Source of the DNA: Thermoanaerobacterium xylanolyticum LX-11
Lineage (GTDB): Bacteria > Bacillota > Thermoanaerobacteria > Thermoanaerobacterales > Thermoanaerobacteraceae
Direction: 5' to 3'
DNA: 64,000 nt
Assembly: GCF_000189775.2 (NCBI RefSeq)
Contig: NC_015555.1
Span: 445,001-509,000, forward strand
The translations under genes were made by a program, and so were the position numbers. Positions within the stretch are counted from its first letter, which is position 1, and each line of letters begins with the position of its first letter. Shown here piece by piece: positions 19,125 to 28,301 of the stretch. The notes under the pieces are model-generated. The model was not told the origin of the DNA. It worked only from the letters and a program-made list of their open reading frames with translations, and did no database searches.

Positions 19125-19761
19125 CATAACAGTAGCGCTGCCTAAAGGGAGATTGGCAGAAAAGTCTTTTGAAGTATTTGCATCATGTGGCATAACTACA
19201 AACATTCAAAATGAGATTTCGAGAAAATTATTTATATACGATCATGAAAATAATCTCAATTTTATACTTGTAAAGCCATCTGATGTGCCTACTTATGTAG
19301 AGCACGGTGCTGCAGATTTGGGTGTTTGCGGAAAAGATGTGCTTTTGGAATTGAAAAGAGACTGTTACGAGGTTCTTGATTTGGGATTTGGCAGATGTAA
19401 AATGGTTGTTGCAGGCCCTTTGAATAAGAAGGATAATTTTTTGAGCAACAAGAGGGTTGCGACTAAATTTCCAGCTATAGCTGAAGAATTTTACAAAAAA
19501 AAAGGAGAAAATGTGGAAATTATAAAATTAAATGGTTCTGTAGAATTGGCTCCATTAGTAGGGTTGTCTGAAGTCATAGTGGATATCGTAGAGACTGGGA
19601 CAACTCTAAAGGAAAATGGACTTACAGTGTATGAGGAGATATTTTCTTCTAGCGCGAGGCTTATCGTAAATAAAGCCAGCATGAAGACAAAAAGTGAAAG
19701 GATAAAGGAAATAATATACAAATTAAAAGGCGCTATAGAAAGCGATATGTTTAAGGCTTAG
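19117..19761 (+). CDS. hisG: ATP phosphoribosyltransferase catalytic subunit, short form
   Basis: This 214-residue HisG catalyses the first step of histidine synthesis, condensing ATP with PRPP. It has the N-terminal ALPKGRLAEKS motif, the DLGVCGKD segment and the PRPP-binding loop region VDIVETGTTLKENG near 150-165. It lacks the C-terminal ACT-like regulatory domain, so it needs HisZ, encoded just upstream. ATG 19117, inside the end of hisZ, gives the conserved start MDSITVALPKGRL. Confidence 0.97.
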   Translation: MDSITVALPKGRLAEKSFEVFASCGITTNIQNEISRKLFIYDHENNLNFILVKPSDVPTYVEHGAADLGVCGKDVLLELKRDCYEVLDLGFGRCKMVVAGPLNKKDNFLSNKRVATKFPAIAEEFYKKKGENVEIIKLNGSVELAPLVGLSEVIVDIVETGTTLKENGLTVYEEIFSSSARLIVNKASMKTKSERIKEIIYKLKGAIESDMFKA

Positions 19762-19786
19762 TATTGATTTGAAGGAGCTGGTGATA

Positions 19787-21070
19787 GTGATAGAAATTTT
19801 CGATTTTAGAAGCTCGATTGATTACAAAGTAATAGAAAAGTTGACTAATAGATCAAAATTAGAAGATAAAAGGATAGAGGATATTGTTTATGAAATAATT
19901 CAAAATGTAAAGATGAATAAAAATAAGGCTTTGTTTGACTACACACTGAAATACGATGGTGTTGAAATAGACGAGAGCACCATAATGGTATCACAAGAAG
20001 AAATAGATGATGCATACAGCAAAGTAGATGGCGATTTTTTATCGTCTTTAAGGAAAGCCATAAAAAATATTGAAGATTATCACCAAAATCAAAAGCAAAA
20101 GACGTGGATGGATTTTAAAGACGGTATAGTGTATGGTCAGAAAATCAGACCTTTAGAAAAAGTGGGTATTTACGTGCCTGGTGGAACTGCTTCTTACCCA
20201 TCTTCTGTCATTATGAACAGCATTCCGGCAAAAGTTGCTGGAGTTGATGAGATTATTATGGTTACGCCCATAAAGGTGGGGATAAGTCCATTTGTGTTGG
20301 TTGCTGCTAATGAAGTAGGAATCAAAAAAGTATATAAAATCGGTGGAGCTCAGGCAATTGCGGCATTGGCTTTTGGAACAGAATCTGTGCCAAAGGTGGA
20401 TAAAATAGTCGGACCAGGAAATATATTTGTTGCGATGGCTAAGAAAGCTGTTTATGGATTCGTAGACATCGATATGGTGGCAGGACCAAGCGAAGTTTTA
20501 ATAGTGGCTGATGAAAGTGGCAATCCCTCCTATCTTGCAGCAGATCTTTTGTCGCAAGCAGAGCACGATGTTATGGCATCTGCGGTTTTAATCACCACTT
20601 CGATTGAGGTTGCAGAGAGTGTAAAGATGGAGATAGAAAGGCAAATTAAGTATCTTGAAAGAAAGGAAATAATAGAAAAATCAATAAATGATTATGGAGC
20701 CATAATTGTCGTTGATGACTTAGATGTAGCATTAAGCATAGCAAATGAAATAGCACCTGAGCACTTAGAACTTGTTTTAGAAAATTCTTTTGAGATGATA
20801 GGAAAAGTAAAAAATGCAGGTGCGGTTTTCTTAGGAGAAAATTCGCCAGAACCTTTAGGAGACTATATGGCAGGTCCTAACCATGTGCTTCCTACCAGTG
20901 GAACATCGAAGTTTTTTTCGCCGCTTTCCGTTGATGATTTCATTAAAAAGATGAGCATCCTCTACTACGACAGAAAATCGCTGATGAAGGTAGCAGATGA
21001 CATAGTAAGGCTTGCAGAATCAGAAGGGCTTACTGCACATGCTAATTCCATAAAAGTGAGGTACAGATAA
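19787..21070 (+). CDS. hisD: Histidinol dehydrogenase
   Basis: This 427-residue enzyme catalyses the last two oxidations, L-histidinol to histidine, with NAD and zinc. Motifs include YVPGGTASYPSSV near 120, KIVGPGNIFVAMAK, DIDMVAGPSEVLI, the catalytic Glu-His region IAPEHLEL near 320 and the zinc ligand region GPNHVLPTSGTSKF near 360. GTG 19787 is 9 nt after GAAGGAG and gives MIEIFDF; the further-upstream TTG at 19769 would sit before the Shine-Dalgarno. Its stop overlaps the hisC start (TAATG). Confidence 0.96.
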   Translation: MIEIFDFRSSIDYKVIEKLTNRSKLEDKRIEDIVYEIIQNVKMNKNKALFDYTLKYDGVEIDESTIMVSQEEIDDAYSKVDGDFLSSLRKAIKNIEDYHQNQKQKTWMDFKDGIVYGQKIRPLEKVGIYVPGGTASYPSSVIMNSIPAKVAGVDEIIMVTPIKVGISPFVLVAANEVGIKKVYKIGGAQAIAALAFGTESVPKVDKIVGPGNIFVAMAKKAVYGFVDIDMVAGPSEVLIVADESGNPSYLAADLLSQAEHDVMASAVLITTSIEVAESVKMEIERQIKYLERKEIIEKSINDYGAIIVVDDLDVALSIANEIAPEHLELVLENSFEMIGKVKNAGAVFLGENSPEPLGDYMAGPNHVLPTSGTSKFFSPLSVDDFIKKMSILYYDRKSLMKVADDIVRLAESEGLTAHANSIKVRYR

Positions 21071-22125
21071 TGATATACGATTTGATTAGGGATGAGATAA
21101 AGGGTTTTAAGAATTACGAAGTCCCAACAATAGAATGTATGTATAAAATGGATGCAAATGAGACTCCTTTTGGCCTTCCTGAAGCTACTATGAATAATCT
21201 TCAGGAAATAGTAAAAAGTGCGAATGTCAATAGGTATCCGGACCCTGTAAGCTTAAAATTGAGAGATAAATTAGCGGAATACTGTGGCACAACCAGAGAA
21301 AATATCTTTGTAGGGAATGGTTCTGATGAGATAATTCATATATTGATGAACGCTTTTGTCTCAAAGAATGATTGTGTCGTATACCCCGTACCGTCTTTCA
21401 GCATGTACAAAGTGTATTCTCAAATAGCTGGTGCAAAAAATGTAGAAGTGGCCTTGAAAGATGATTACAGTTATAATGTCGATGAAATCATAAATACAAT
21501 AAATATATTTAATCCTAAAATGGTCATTTTATGCAATCCCAACAATCCAACAGGTACTACATTAGATAGAGATGACATAGTAAAAATACTGAAGGTTAAC
21601 GATGGAATTACGGTTGTTGATGAGGCTTACTATGAATTTTATGGAGATACAGTAGTTGATTTGATTGGAAAATTTGAAAGGCTTATTGTATTAAGGACCC
21701 TTTCAAAGGCGTATGGCCTTGCAGGATTGAGAGTTGGATATGCAGTATCAAACTCTGATGTAATTAGTTGCCTTAATATGGTTAAATCACCTTACAATGT
21801 AAACAGCATATCGCAAGCAATTGCATTAAGTGTTTTAGAAGAAGGACGAGTTGACGAAAAAGTTGATTACATCAAAAATGAAAGAAAATTTTTACAGGAT
21901 GGATTAAAGGAAATAGGCAACTTAAAAGTGTATGATTCTAAGGCCAATTTTCTGCTGATAGAATTTGATGATGCTTACTATGTGTACAATAAACTATTGG
22001 AAAAGGGCGTACTTGTGAGAAATTTCTTAGGAGACAAAATCCTCTCTAATGCACTTCGCGTGACGATTGGAACGAGAGAAGCAAATAGTTATTTTTTAAA
22101 ATGTCTTAAGGAGATATTAGTATGA
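21070..22125 (+). CDS. hisC: Histidinol-phosphate aminotransferase
   Basis: This 351-residue PLP-dependent class I/II aminotransferase converts imidazole-acetol phosphate to histidinol phosphate. The PLP lysine is in LRTLSKAYGLAGLRVGYA near 218; NPNNPTGT and DEAYYEF are the usual cofactor-contact motifs, and the final arginine is in LRVTIGTREAN. It overlaps hisD by one nucleotide and hisB by four (ATGA), typical of a tightly coupled operon. Confidence 0.96.
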   Translation: MIYDLIRDEIKGFKNYEVPTIECMYKMDANETPFGLPEATMNNLQEIVKSANVNRYPDPVSLKLRDKLAEYCGTTRENIFVGNGSDEIIHILMNAFVSKNDCVVYPVPSFSMYKVYSQIAGAKNVEVALKDDYSYNVDEIINTINIFNPKMVILCNPNNPTGTTLDRDDIVKILKVNDGITVVDEAYYEFYGDTVVDLIGKFERLIVLRTLSKAYGLAGLRVGYAVSNSDVISCLNMVKSPYNVNSISQAIALSVLEEGRVDEKVDYIKNERKFLQDGLKEIGNLKVYDSKANFLLIEFDDAYYVYNKLLEKGVLVRNFLGDKILSNALRVTIGTREANSYFLKCLKEILV

Positions 22126-22706
22126 GAGAAGCGGAAATTAGAAGAAAGACAAATGAGACAGATGTATATGTGAAGATAAACATTGATGGGAAAGGAAATT
22201 CATCAATTGATACTGGAATAGGCTTTTTAGATCATATGCTAACTCTTTTTTCGAAACACGGTCTTTTTGACTTGCAAGTGGTTGCAAAAGGCGATTTGCA
22301 CGTTGATACACATCATACTGTCGAAGATGTAGGTATAACGTTGGGGCAGGCTTTCTTAAAAGCTTTAGATGACAAGATGTCGATTAAGCGTTACGGTGTT
22401 TCATACGTCCCCATGGATGAAGCGCTTTTAAGAACGGTAGTTGACATAAGCGGAAGACCATATCTTTATTACAAATTGAAGCTTGACTCCACATTGCTTG
22501 GGAACTTTGAAACGGAAACTGTAGAAGATTTTTTTAGAGCATTTGCGTTTAATTCTTTGATTACGCTTCATGTAGAAATGCTACATGGCATAAACACACA
22601 TCATATAATAGAGGGTGCTTTTAAATCGTTAGGACGTGCATTAGATGAAGCGACAAAAATAGATGACAGAATAGATGGAATACCATCAACGAAAGGCTCA
22701 TTATAA
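22122..22706 (+). CDS. hisB: Imidazoleglycerol-phosphate dehydratase
   Basis: This 194-residue protein is only the dehydratase domain; the phosphatase half found in enteric HisB is absent. The manganese-binding motifs are visible: GFLDHMLTLFSKHG, DLHVDTHHTVEDVG and HGINTHHIIEGAFKSLGRAL. It makes imidazole-acetol phosphate for HisC. It starts at the ATG that overlaps the hisC stop. Confidence 0.97.
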   Translation: MREAEIRRKTNETDVYVKINIDGKGNSSIDTGIGFLDHMLTLFSKHGLFDLQVVAKGDLHVDTHHTVEDVGITLGQAFLKALDDKMSIKRYGVSYVPMDEALLRTVVDISGRPYLYYKLKLDSTLLGNFETETVEDFFRAFAFNSLITLHVEMLHGINTHHIIEGAFKSLGRALDEATKIDDRIDGIPSTKGSL

Positions 22707-22722
22707 TTAAGGCGGTGTTTAA

Positions 22723-23325
22723 ATGATAGGCATTGTAGATTATGGAATGGGAAACTTAAGAAGCGTAGAAAAAGCATTCCAATATATTGGGCATGATGCA
22801 AAAATCATCGATGATGCAAAAGAAATTAAAGATGCTGCAGCGCTGGTATTGCCCGGTGTAGGAGCTTTTCCTGACGCTATGGAGATATTAAATAAAAGAG
22901 GAATTTCAAATGCCATCAAAGAAGAAGTGGAAAAGGGAAAGATGCTATTAGGTATATGCCTTGGCATGCAGCTTTTGTTTGATAGAAGCTTTGAAGTCAG
23001 GGAGACTGAAGGATTGCACATTTTAAAAGGCGAAATATCTGAGATTAAGACAAATTTAAAAGTGCCACATATAGGCTGGAATTCTCTCATCATAAAAAAG
23101 GATAATCAACTTTTAAATGGGGTAAGGGATGGAGACAGCGTATATTTTGTCCATTCGTATTATCTTTCAAATGGAGATTTAGATGATATATGTGCGACAG
23201 TTGATTATGGAATTTCAATACCTGCTGTTGTATGTAAAGACAATGTATTTTCTTGCCAATTTCATCCTGAAAAAAGTGGTAACATTGGGCTTAAGATATT
23301 AAGGAATTTTGCAGAGATGATATGA
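22723..23325 (+). CDS. hisH: Imidazole glycerol phosphate synthase, glutaminase subunit
   Basis: This 200-residue class I glutamine amidotransferase feeds ammonia to HisF. The nucleophile cysteine is in LGICLGMQLLFDRS near 82 and the His-Glu pair is in CQFHPEKSG near 184. MIGIVDYGMGNLRSVEKA is the typical start, behind a GGCGGTG ribosome binding site 16 nt after hisB. Confidence 0.97.
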   Translation: MIGIVDYGMGNLRSVEKAFQYIGHDAKIIDDAKEIKDAAALVLPGVGAFPDAMEILNKRGISNAIKEEVEKGKMLLGICLGMQLLFDRSFEVRETEGLHILKGEISEIKTNLKVPHIGWNSLIIKKDNQLLNGVRDGDSVYFVHSYYLSNGDLDDICATVDYGISIPAVVCKDNVFSCQFHPEKSGNIGLKILRNFAEMI

Positions 23326-23347
23326 TTTTGATTTTTGGAGGGATTTG

Positions 23348-24058
23348 ATGCTTATTATACCTGCTATAGATATAATAGATGGTAAATGTGTAAGGCTTAC
23401 AATGGGAGATTATGAGAAAAGTACAGTGTACTATGAAAAACCAGATGATGCAGCGAAGGCTTGGAGAGATCATGGTGCTAAAAGAATTCACATTGTCGAT
23501 TTAGAAGGGGCTAAAGAAGGACGCCTTGTGAATTTGCGTTCTATCGAAAAAATAAGAAAAGCATTTGACAACGAAATAGAAGTAGGCGGTGGAATAAGAA
23601 ACATTGAAACTGTTTCAGAGCTTTTTAATTTAGGTGTTGATTACATCATTTTAGGCAGTGTAGCAGTACATGACAGGCGATTGCTATTAGAGATCACTGA
23701 AAAATATAAAGATAAAATTATCGTGGGAATTGATGCAAAAGACGGATATGTTGCTACAAAAGGATGGCTTGAAAAAAGCCACATAAAAGATGATGAACTT
23801 GCAAAAGAGATTAAAGATATAGGTCTTAGTACGGTCATATACACAGACATTAAAAAGGATGGAATGATGGAGGGCCCTAATTTTGACGCAATAAAAAATA
23901 TCGTCAATACTCAGTTGAATGTCATTGCTTCTGGAGGAATTGCCACATTGGATGACATACGGAGATTAAAAGACATTGGAGCATTTGGAGCTATAATAGG
24001 CAAAGCTCTTTATACAGGCAGAATAAATTTAAAGGACGCATTGGAGGTCGTACAATGA
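23348..24058 (+). CDS. hisA: ProFAR isomerase
   Basis: This 236-residue (beta/alpha)8 isomerase opens the ribose ring of ProFAR. Two phosphate-binding half-repeats are seen: [16 protein letters not shown] with GGGIRN, and [15 protein letters not shown] with ASGGIA and [11 protein letters not shown]. The catalytic aspartates are D8 and that in [17 protein letters not shown] 23348 follows GGAGGGAT. It overlaps hisF by four nucleotides. Confidence 0.97.
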   Translation: MLIIPAIDIIDGKCVRLTMGDYEKSTVYYEKPDDAAKAWRDHGAKRIHIVDLEGAKEGRLVNLRSIEKIRKAFDNEIEVGGGIRNIETVSELFNLGVDYIILGSVAVHDRRLLLEITEKYKDKIIVGIDAKDGYVATKGWLEKSHIKDDELAKEIKDIGLSTVIYTDIKKDGMMEGPNFDAIKNIVNTQLNVIASGGIATLDDIRRLKDIGAFGAIIGKALYTGRINLKDALEVVQ

Positions 24059-24819
24059 TTTCAAAGAGGATTATACCTTGTCTTGATGTAAAAGATGGAC
24101 GAGTTGTAAAAGGCGTGAATTTTGTAAATTTGAAAGATGCCGGAGATCCTGTAGATGTAGCAGAGGAATACAATAAAGCTGGTGCTGATGAGATAGTCTT
24201 TTTAGATATTACAGCGTCTTATGAAAAACGGGATATAATGATAGATGTTGTAAGAAGGACATCGGAGAAAGTATTCATACCCCTTACTGTAGGTGGAGGA
24301 ATAAGGACTGTAGATGATTTCAGACGAATACTGAAGGCAGGAGCAGATAAAATTTCAATCAATTCCGAGGCAGTTAAGAATCCAGATCTTATAAAAGATG
24401 CTGCAAAGAAATTTGGCAGCCAATGCGTCGTTGTTGCAATAGATGCCAAAAGAAAGAATGATGGCAAAGGCTTTGATGTGTATATAAATGGGGGTCGTGT
24501 TAATACAGGATACGATGTATTAGAATGGGCAAAAAAGGTAGAAAACTTAGGCGCTGGTGAGATTTTGCTTACAAGCATGGATGCAGATGGAACGAAAAAC
24601 GGATATGATATTGAATTGACGAGAATGGTGGCTGAAAATGTAAGAATACCTGTTATAGCATCGGGCGGTGCAGGCTGCAAAGAACACTTTAAAGAGGTTT
24701 TTTTGGAGGCAAAAGCCGATGCAGCATTGGCAGCTTCTCTATTTCACTATGGAGAGCTTGAGATAAATAAACTCAAAAGTTATCTTAAAGATAACCATAT
24801 ACCTGTCAGGATGATTTGA
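24055..24819 (+). CDS. hisF: Imidazole glycerol phosphate synthase, cyclase subunit
   Basis: This 254-residue (beta/alpha)8 cyclase partners with HisH. It has [19 protein letters not shown] at the N-terminus with the catalytic Asp, [10 protein letters not shown], the second catalytic Asp in [15 protein letters not shown] and [11 protein letters not shown]. It makes IGP plus AICAR. It starts on the ATG that overlaps hisA. Confidence 0.97.
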   Translation: MISKRIIPCLDVKDGRVVKGVNFVNLKDAGDPVDVAEEYNKAGADEIVFLDITASYEKRDIMIDVVRRTSEKVFIPLTVGGGIRTVDDFRRILKAGADKISINSEAVKNPDLIKDAAKKFGSQCVVVAIDAKRKNDGKGFDVYINGGRVNTGYDVLEWAKKVENLGAGEILLTSMDADGTKNGYDIELTRMVAENVRIPVIASGGAGCKEHFKEVFLEAKADAALAASLFHYGELEINKLKSYLKDNHIPVRMI

Positions 24820-24836
24820 TGGAAAGGATCGTGTTT

Positions 24837-25499
24837 ATGTACATTGATGAATTGAAATTTGATGATAATGGATTGATACCCGCTATCGTTCAAGATTATA
24901 AGACAAAGGAAGTCCTTATGATGGCTTACATGAACAGGGAAAGTCTTGAGAAAAGTTTAGAAACTAAGGAGACGTATTTTTTCTCAAGAAGTAGGCAGTG
25001 CTTATGGCATAAAGGCGAAACATCCGGCAATATTCAACACATTAAATCTATCAAATACGACTGCGATGGTGATACGATCCTTATAGAGGTTGAAGCGGAT
25101 GGACCTGCTTGTCATACAGGCAATAGAAGCTGCTTTTACAGAAGCATTTTAGATCTTTCAGGTGATGAAAGTGAATCAATCTTAAAAAATCTCTACAGAA
25201 GGATCGAAGGTAGAAAAGAAAATCCTGTAGAAGGGTCTTACACAAATTACCTTTTTTCAAAAGGATTGAATAAGATTTTGAAAAAGATTGGGGAAGAAAA
25301 CACTGAAATATTGATCGCATCAAAAGAAGGTGACAAGGAAGAAATAATATATGAAATAGCTGATTATATTTATCACTTATTGGTTTTGATGGTAGAAAAA
25401 GAAATAAGCCTTGAAGATGTGTATGATGAACTTTCAAGAAGGTATTACAAAACAGATGAATTTAAAGAACAACACAAAATGAGAAAAGAGACAAAATAA
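24837..25499 (+). CDS. hisI: Bifunctional phosphoribosyl-AMP cyclohydrolase / phosphoribosyl-ATP pyrophosphohydrolase
   Basis: This 220-residue fusion (HisIE) carries out steps 2 and 3. The N-terminal cyclohydrolase has WHKGETSGN, the metal-binding YDCDGDT and the cysteines of [12 protein letters not shown]. The C-terminal pyrophosphohydrolase has [32 protein letters not shown] 24837 has GGAAAGGAT at good distance and gives [16 protein letters not shown] 24819 would add six residues with a weak site. This is the last gene of the operon, which carries no histidinol-phosphatase. Confidence 0.95.
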   Translation: MYIDELKFDDNGLIPAIVQDYKTKEVLMMAYMNRESLEKSLETKETYFFSRSRQCLWHKGETSGNIQHIKSIKYDCDGDTILIEVEADGPACHTGNRSCFYRSILDLSGDESESILKNLYRRIEGRKENPVEGSYTNYLFSKGLNKILKKIGEENTEILIASKEGDKEEIIYEIADYIYHLLVLMVEKEISLEDVYDELSRRYYKTDEFKEQHKMRKETK

Positions 25500-25546
25500 G
25501 GAAGCATCGCAAACTTCAATTAAGTAGTTTGCGATGCTTCCTTATT
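25497..25546 (+). terminator. his operon terminator
   Basis: A perfect stem of at least 16 bp, GGAAGCATCGCAAACT / AGTTTGCGATGCTTCC, is followed by TTATTTT. Its right arm overlaps the last codons of the convergent PIG-L gene, so the same DNA may act for both strands. Confidence 0.93.
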
Positions 25547-26944
25547 TTCGACTTTGTAGACGTTCCAAGGAATCTTGTCTATCAACTTGTTTTTATATAT
25601 TGAATCAGCCCCCATAAATATATAATTCAAATTTTGCGTATTTGGAATGTCAATCTTAATCCAGACTACATTTTTACTAAAGACTGGATTTGAAATTGGG
25701 ACATTGTAGATGGAATTTTTAGCCTTTCTGTACTCGTAAAGTTTTCCGCCTATCAGTCCTATATCTATTCTTTTGATATCACCTTTGTAAAATAGCCTCA
25801 TTTCCAAATGATAAGCCACTTTTTTTGATATAGGTGCCAATGACTTCATTCCTACGTAAAGCTCATTTCCTCTGTAGTAAAATGATGCCATCTCAGTGAG
25901 ATCTGCGCTTCTGTATATCTCTTGATTTAATACGCCCCCTGCAGGAACTTTAAACAATGTGTATGGCATTTCTGCCTGATTTAAATTTGGCAGCGTGCTG
26001 ACATCCTTTATATTTATTACAGGTTTCGTGCCAAAAAGCTCGTTTTGCCTTACAAATCCCATTAAAAATGGTTCCATCACAGCAATTTGAGATTTGTATT
26101 TCTTAAGTGCTACTTCCTTCTTTTGGATTTCGCTTGGCGTCAATTTGAACACCTGCCATTTTGTATTGCTGTCAGCCATATCAACAGGTGGAAGAAGCGG
26201 TCTGTTTGGCTCTAAAAGCCATGGGACAGGCCATTGTGGATGATGAATCAGAAACATATGCTCTCGTACATTTAAGTTCATGGCTACGATGGCATATCTT
26301 ACAAAATTGCTTACAGCCCAATGATCAGGGTGCACGTCATCTGCCATTGGATAATAAATATCTGTAGGATTGAAAGATTTTATGATTTCTTGTATACAAT
26401 TTTCAAGATTGTTTCCTGTATATGCTATGCCAGGTTTATACACATTTTTATAGGGGGAAAATGCGGATTTTGTTCCGCCACTAATTCTGGGAACGTTATT
26501 GTCCCAAAAATCGCTCCATAAAAAACGAGTGCTACCATCAGCAAAGCCTAAAAATACTACATCGTTTTTTGGAAGGCCAAGTTCTGCCATTGCAGCTATG
26601 CTTTCACTTTGTCTTTGAAGGCCAAGCTTATAAAAGTCTGATGGTGTAGGATTTACATGACCTGTAAGTACAGCAGCAGCTTTTTTGTAGCTATCTCCAT
26701 TTGTAACTATGACTACTTTTACCGGAATGTTTTGGCTTACTGCTCGCTGTATGACTCCCGCCATTCCTAAAGATTCATCATCAGGGTGTGGTACAATTAC
26801 AAGTATCCGTTGTCCGGGATTTTTAAATTCCGGCTCCGGCTTTTTTTCTGTCAGATTTGCGAAGGTGGTCTTTAAATTCATAACATATGATACCAATAGC
26901 GATAATACAATTATAGTAATTATTAAATATTTCTTCACCTTCAT
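25520..26944 (-). CDS. PIG-L family deacetylase, membrane-anchored
   Basis: This 474-residue protein has an N-terminal signal anchor (about 5-28) and a PIG-L/LmbE zinc deacetylase domain. The metal motif HPDDE is in ILVIVPHPDDESLGMAG near 52-56, and the second metal histidine is in DDVHPDHWAVSNF near 205. Such enzymes remove N-acetyl groups from GlcNAc-type substrates; anchoring suggests a cell-wall or exopolysaccharide target. The C-terminal 170 residues look beta-rich and are not recognised. A strong ribosome binding site GGAGGTG precedes ATG 26944. The 3' end overlaps the his terminator. Confidence 0.85.
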   Translation of the reverse strand: MKVKKYLIITIIVLSLLVSYVMNLKTTFANLTEKKPEPEFKNPGQRILVIVPHPDDESLGMAGVIQRAVSQNIPVKVVIVTNGDSYKKAAAVLTGHVNPTPSDFYKLGLQRQSESIAAMAELGLPKNDVVFLGFADGSTRFLWSDFWDNNVPRISGGTKSAFSPYKNVYKPGIAYTGNNLENCIQEIIKSFNPTDIYYPMADDVHPDHWAVSNFVRYAIVAMNLNVREHMFLIHHPQWPVPWLLEPNRPLLPPVDMADSNTKWQVFKLTPSEIQKKEVALKKYKSQIAVMEPFLMGFVRQNELFGTKPVINIKDVSTLPNLNQAEMPYTLFKVPAGGVLNQEIYRSADLTEMASFYYRGNELYVGMKSLAPISKKVAYHLEMRLFYKGDIKRIDIGLIGGKLYEYRKAKNSIYNVPISNPVFSKNVVWIKIDIPNTQNLNYIFMGADSIYKNKLIDKIPWNVYKVENKEASQTT

Positions 26945-26957
26945 CGCTTCACACCTC

Positions 26958-26974
26958 CAATTATGTCATAATTG
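26958..26974. promoter_or_regulatory. 17-bp palindrome in a divergent intergenic region
   Basis: A perfect 8-bp inverted repeat CAATTATG-T-CATAATTG lies just upstream of the PIG-L ribosome binding site and overlaps a possible minus-strand -10 (TACAAT). It is a candidate operator; the regulator is unknown. The rest of the 148-nt divergent gap is A/T-rich with no clear element. Confidence 0.4.
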
Positions 26975-27092
26975 TAGCATATATTTATTAATAATTTGTT
27001 AAAAAATTGAGATTTTATGTGAAAAATTTTTTGTAATGTATAACCATAAGCGTAAAATATTATTTGAGAGAAAATTTTTAGGAGGCATTGGC

Positions 27093-28028
27093 ATGATAGT
27101 TGATTTTCATTGTGACACGCTGTACTTGGCTGAAAAATACGGAAGAGACATGACGATAAAAAATACAGATGGGCATATTGATTTGATTAGATTGGAAGAA
27201 GGATTGGTACATCTTCAAGTATTTGCCACTTTTGTTGAACCAGAATTTATGAAAAAAGATGCTGCAGCAAAAACGTTAAAGATGATCGATAAACTTTATC
27301 AAGCCATAGAAAAAAGCGATAGAATCAAATTGATTTTAAGTGGTGATGATATTGATGAAGCAAAAAATAAAAACAAATTAGGCGCATTATTGTCAATAGA
27401 AGGCGGTGAAGCAATAGAAGGCGATTTGTCTCTCTTAAGGATGTTTTATAGACTGGGTGTGAGAGCTATGACGCTTACTTGGAGCCTTAGAAATGACATA
27501 GGTGATGGTGTATTAGGATGCAAGGATTGCGGCATCACGCAATTCGGTGAAAGTGTCGTAAAAGAAATGAACAGGTTAGGAATGATCGTAGATGTATCAC
27601 ATTTAAATGAAAGAGGATTTTGGGATGTTGTAGATTTGTGTGATAAGCCATTTATAGCGTCCCATTCTGACTGTAAAGCTCTTTGCAATCATCCGAGAAA
27701 TCTAAGTGATAAGCAGATAAAGGCCGTTGCTGATAAAAATGGCGTCATAGGAATTAATTTTTGCCCTGATTTCTTAAGAGAAGATGGCAATGCTACAATA
27801 GAAGATGTGCTTGACCATGTGGAATATATTGCGAAATTAGTAGGTGCAGAGCATGTTGGATTTGGCTCAGACTTTGATGGCATAGAAAAGACACCTGTTG
27901 GGCTTCATGATGTATCGTGTTTTCCCAAGGTACTTGAAGGACTTAAAAAAAGAGGTTTTAACGACGAAGAAATAGATTTAATATCACACGGCAATTTCGA
28001 AAGAATAATAAAAGAAATCTTACATTGA
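27093..28028 (+). CDS. Peptidase M19 family dipeptidase
   Basis: This 311-residue renal-dipeptidase-type zinc enzyme hydrolyses dipeptides. Zinc ligands are visible: HCD in MIVDFHCDTLYL (His6, Asp8), the bridging glutamate in SIEGGEAI near 107, and histidines in DVSHLNERGF and ASHSDCKALCNHPRNLSD. GFGSDFDGIEK near 268 is the usual C-terminal motif. ATG 27093 is chosen because AGGAGG sits 8 nt upstream; the frame stays open for 19 more codons without a better site. No signal peptide is visible, so it is cytoplasmic. Confidence 0.93.
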   Translation: MIVDFHCDTLYLAEKYGRDMTIKNTDGHIDLIRLEEGLVHLQVFATFVEPEFMKKDAAAKTLKMIDKLYQAIEKSDRIKLILSGDDIDEAKNKNKLGALLSIEGGEAIEGDLSLLRMFYRLGVRAMTLTWSLRNDIGDGVLGCKDCGITQFGESVVKEMNRLGMIVDVSHLNERGFWDVVDLCDKPFIASHSDCKALCNHPRNLSDKQIKAVADKNGVIGINFCPDFLREDGNATIEDVLDHVEYIAKLVGAEHVGFGSDFDGIEKTPVGLHDVSCFPKVLEGLKKRGFNDEEIDLISHGNFERIIKEILH

Positions 28029-28048
28029 TTAATTTTACAATAAAAAAT

Positions 28049-28072
28049 AGCCCCGATGATTTAATTGGGGCT
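28049..28072. terminator. Hairpin after the dipeptidase gene
   Basis: A stem AGCCCCGAT / ATTGGGGCT with a 6-nt loop lacks a T-run on the plus strand but has one (ATTTTTTATT) in the minus direction. It probably ends the dipeptidase transcript inefficiently. The 28029-28301 gap also holds a good ribosome binding site (AAAGGGGGAG) followed by an 8-codon TTG-started frame, too short to call a gene. Confidence 0.5.
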
Positions 28073-28218
28073 TGCATATGTTAAAGGGGGAGTCATTGTT
28101 TTGACCAAGAATACATTATACATATAATTCAAATAAAAATCAAGAGGTTATTAAAAAATTATTTGATAAATAAATTTTCAGAAGATTATATTTTAGTGTC
28201 AACTTTTATACTTTTTTG

Positions 28219-28247
28219 TTGAACAATTTAGCTTCAGTAATTATAAT
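28219..28247 (+). promoter_or_regulatory. glyA promoter
   Basis: TTGAAC at 28219-28224 and TATAAT at 28242-28247 are separated by 17 nt, about 55 nt before the glyA start. No glycine or SAM-type riboswitch structure is recognised in the leader. Confidence 0.65.
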
Positions 28248-28301
28248 AAAAATATAGCACTTTATTGCTGTATAGTGAAAATAAAAATTGGAGGTAAGAC
28301 A

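Noticed and set aside
28075-28130. Eight-codon leader peptide before glyA behind AAAGGGGGAG
   Set aside because: It is too short to support and has no codon bias or attenuator structure linked to glycine or serine.
28130-28301. Glycine riboswitch upstream of glyA
   Set aside because: The region is A/T-rich with no conserved aptamer core or paired stems; only an ordinary promoter is visible.
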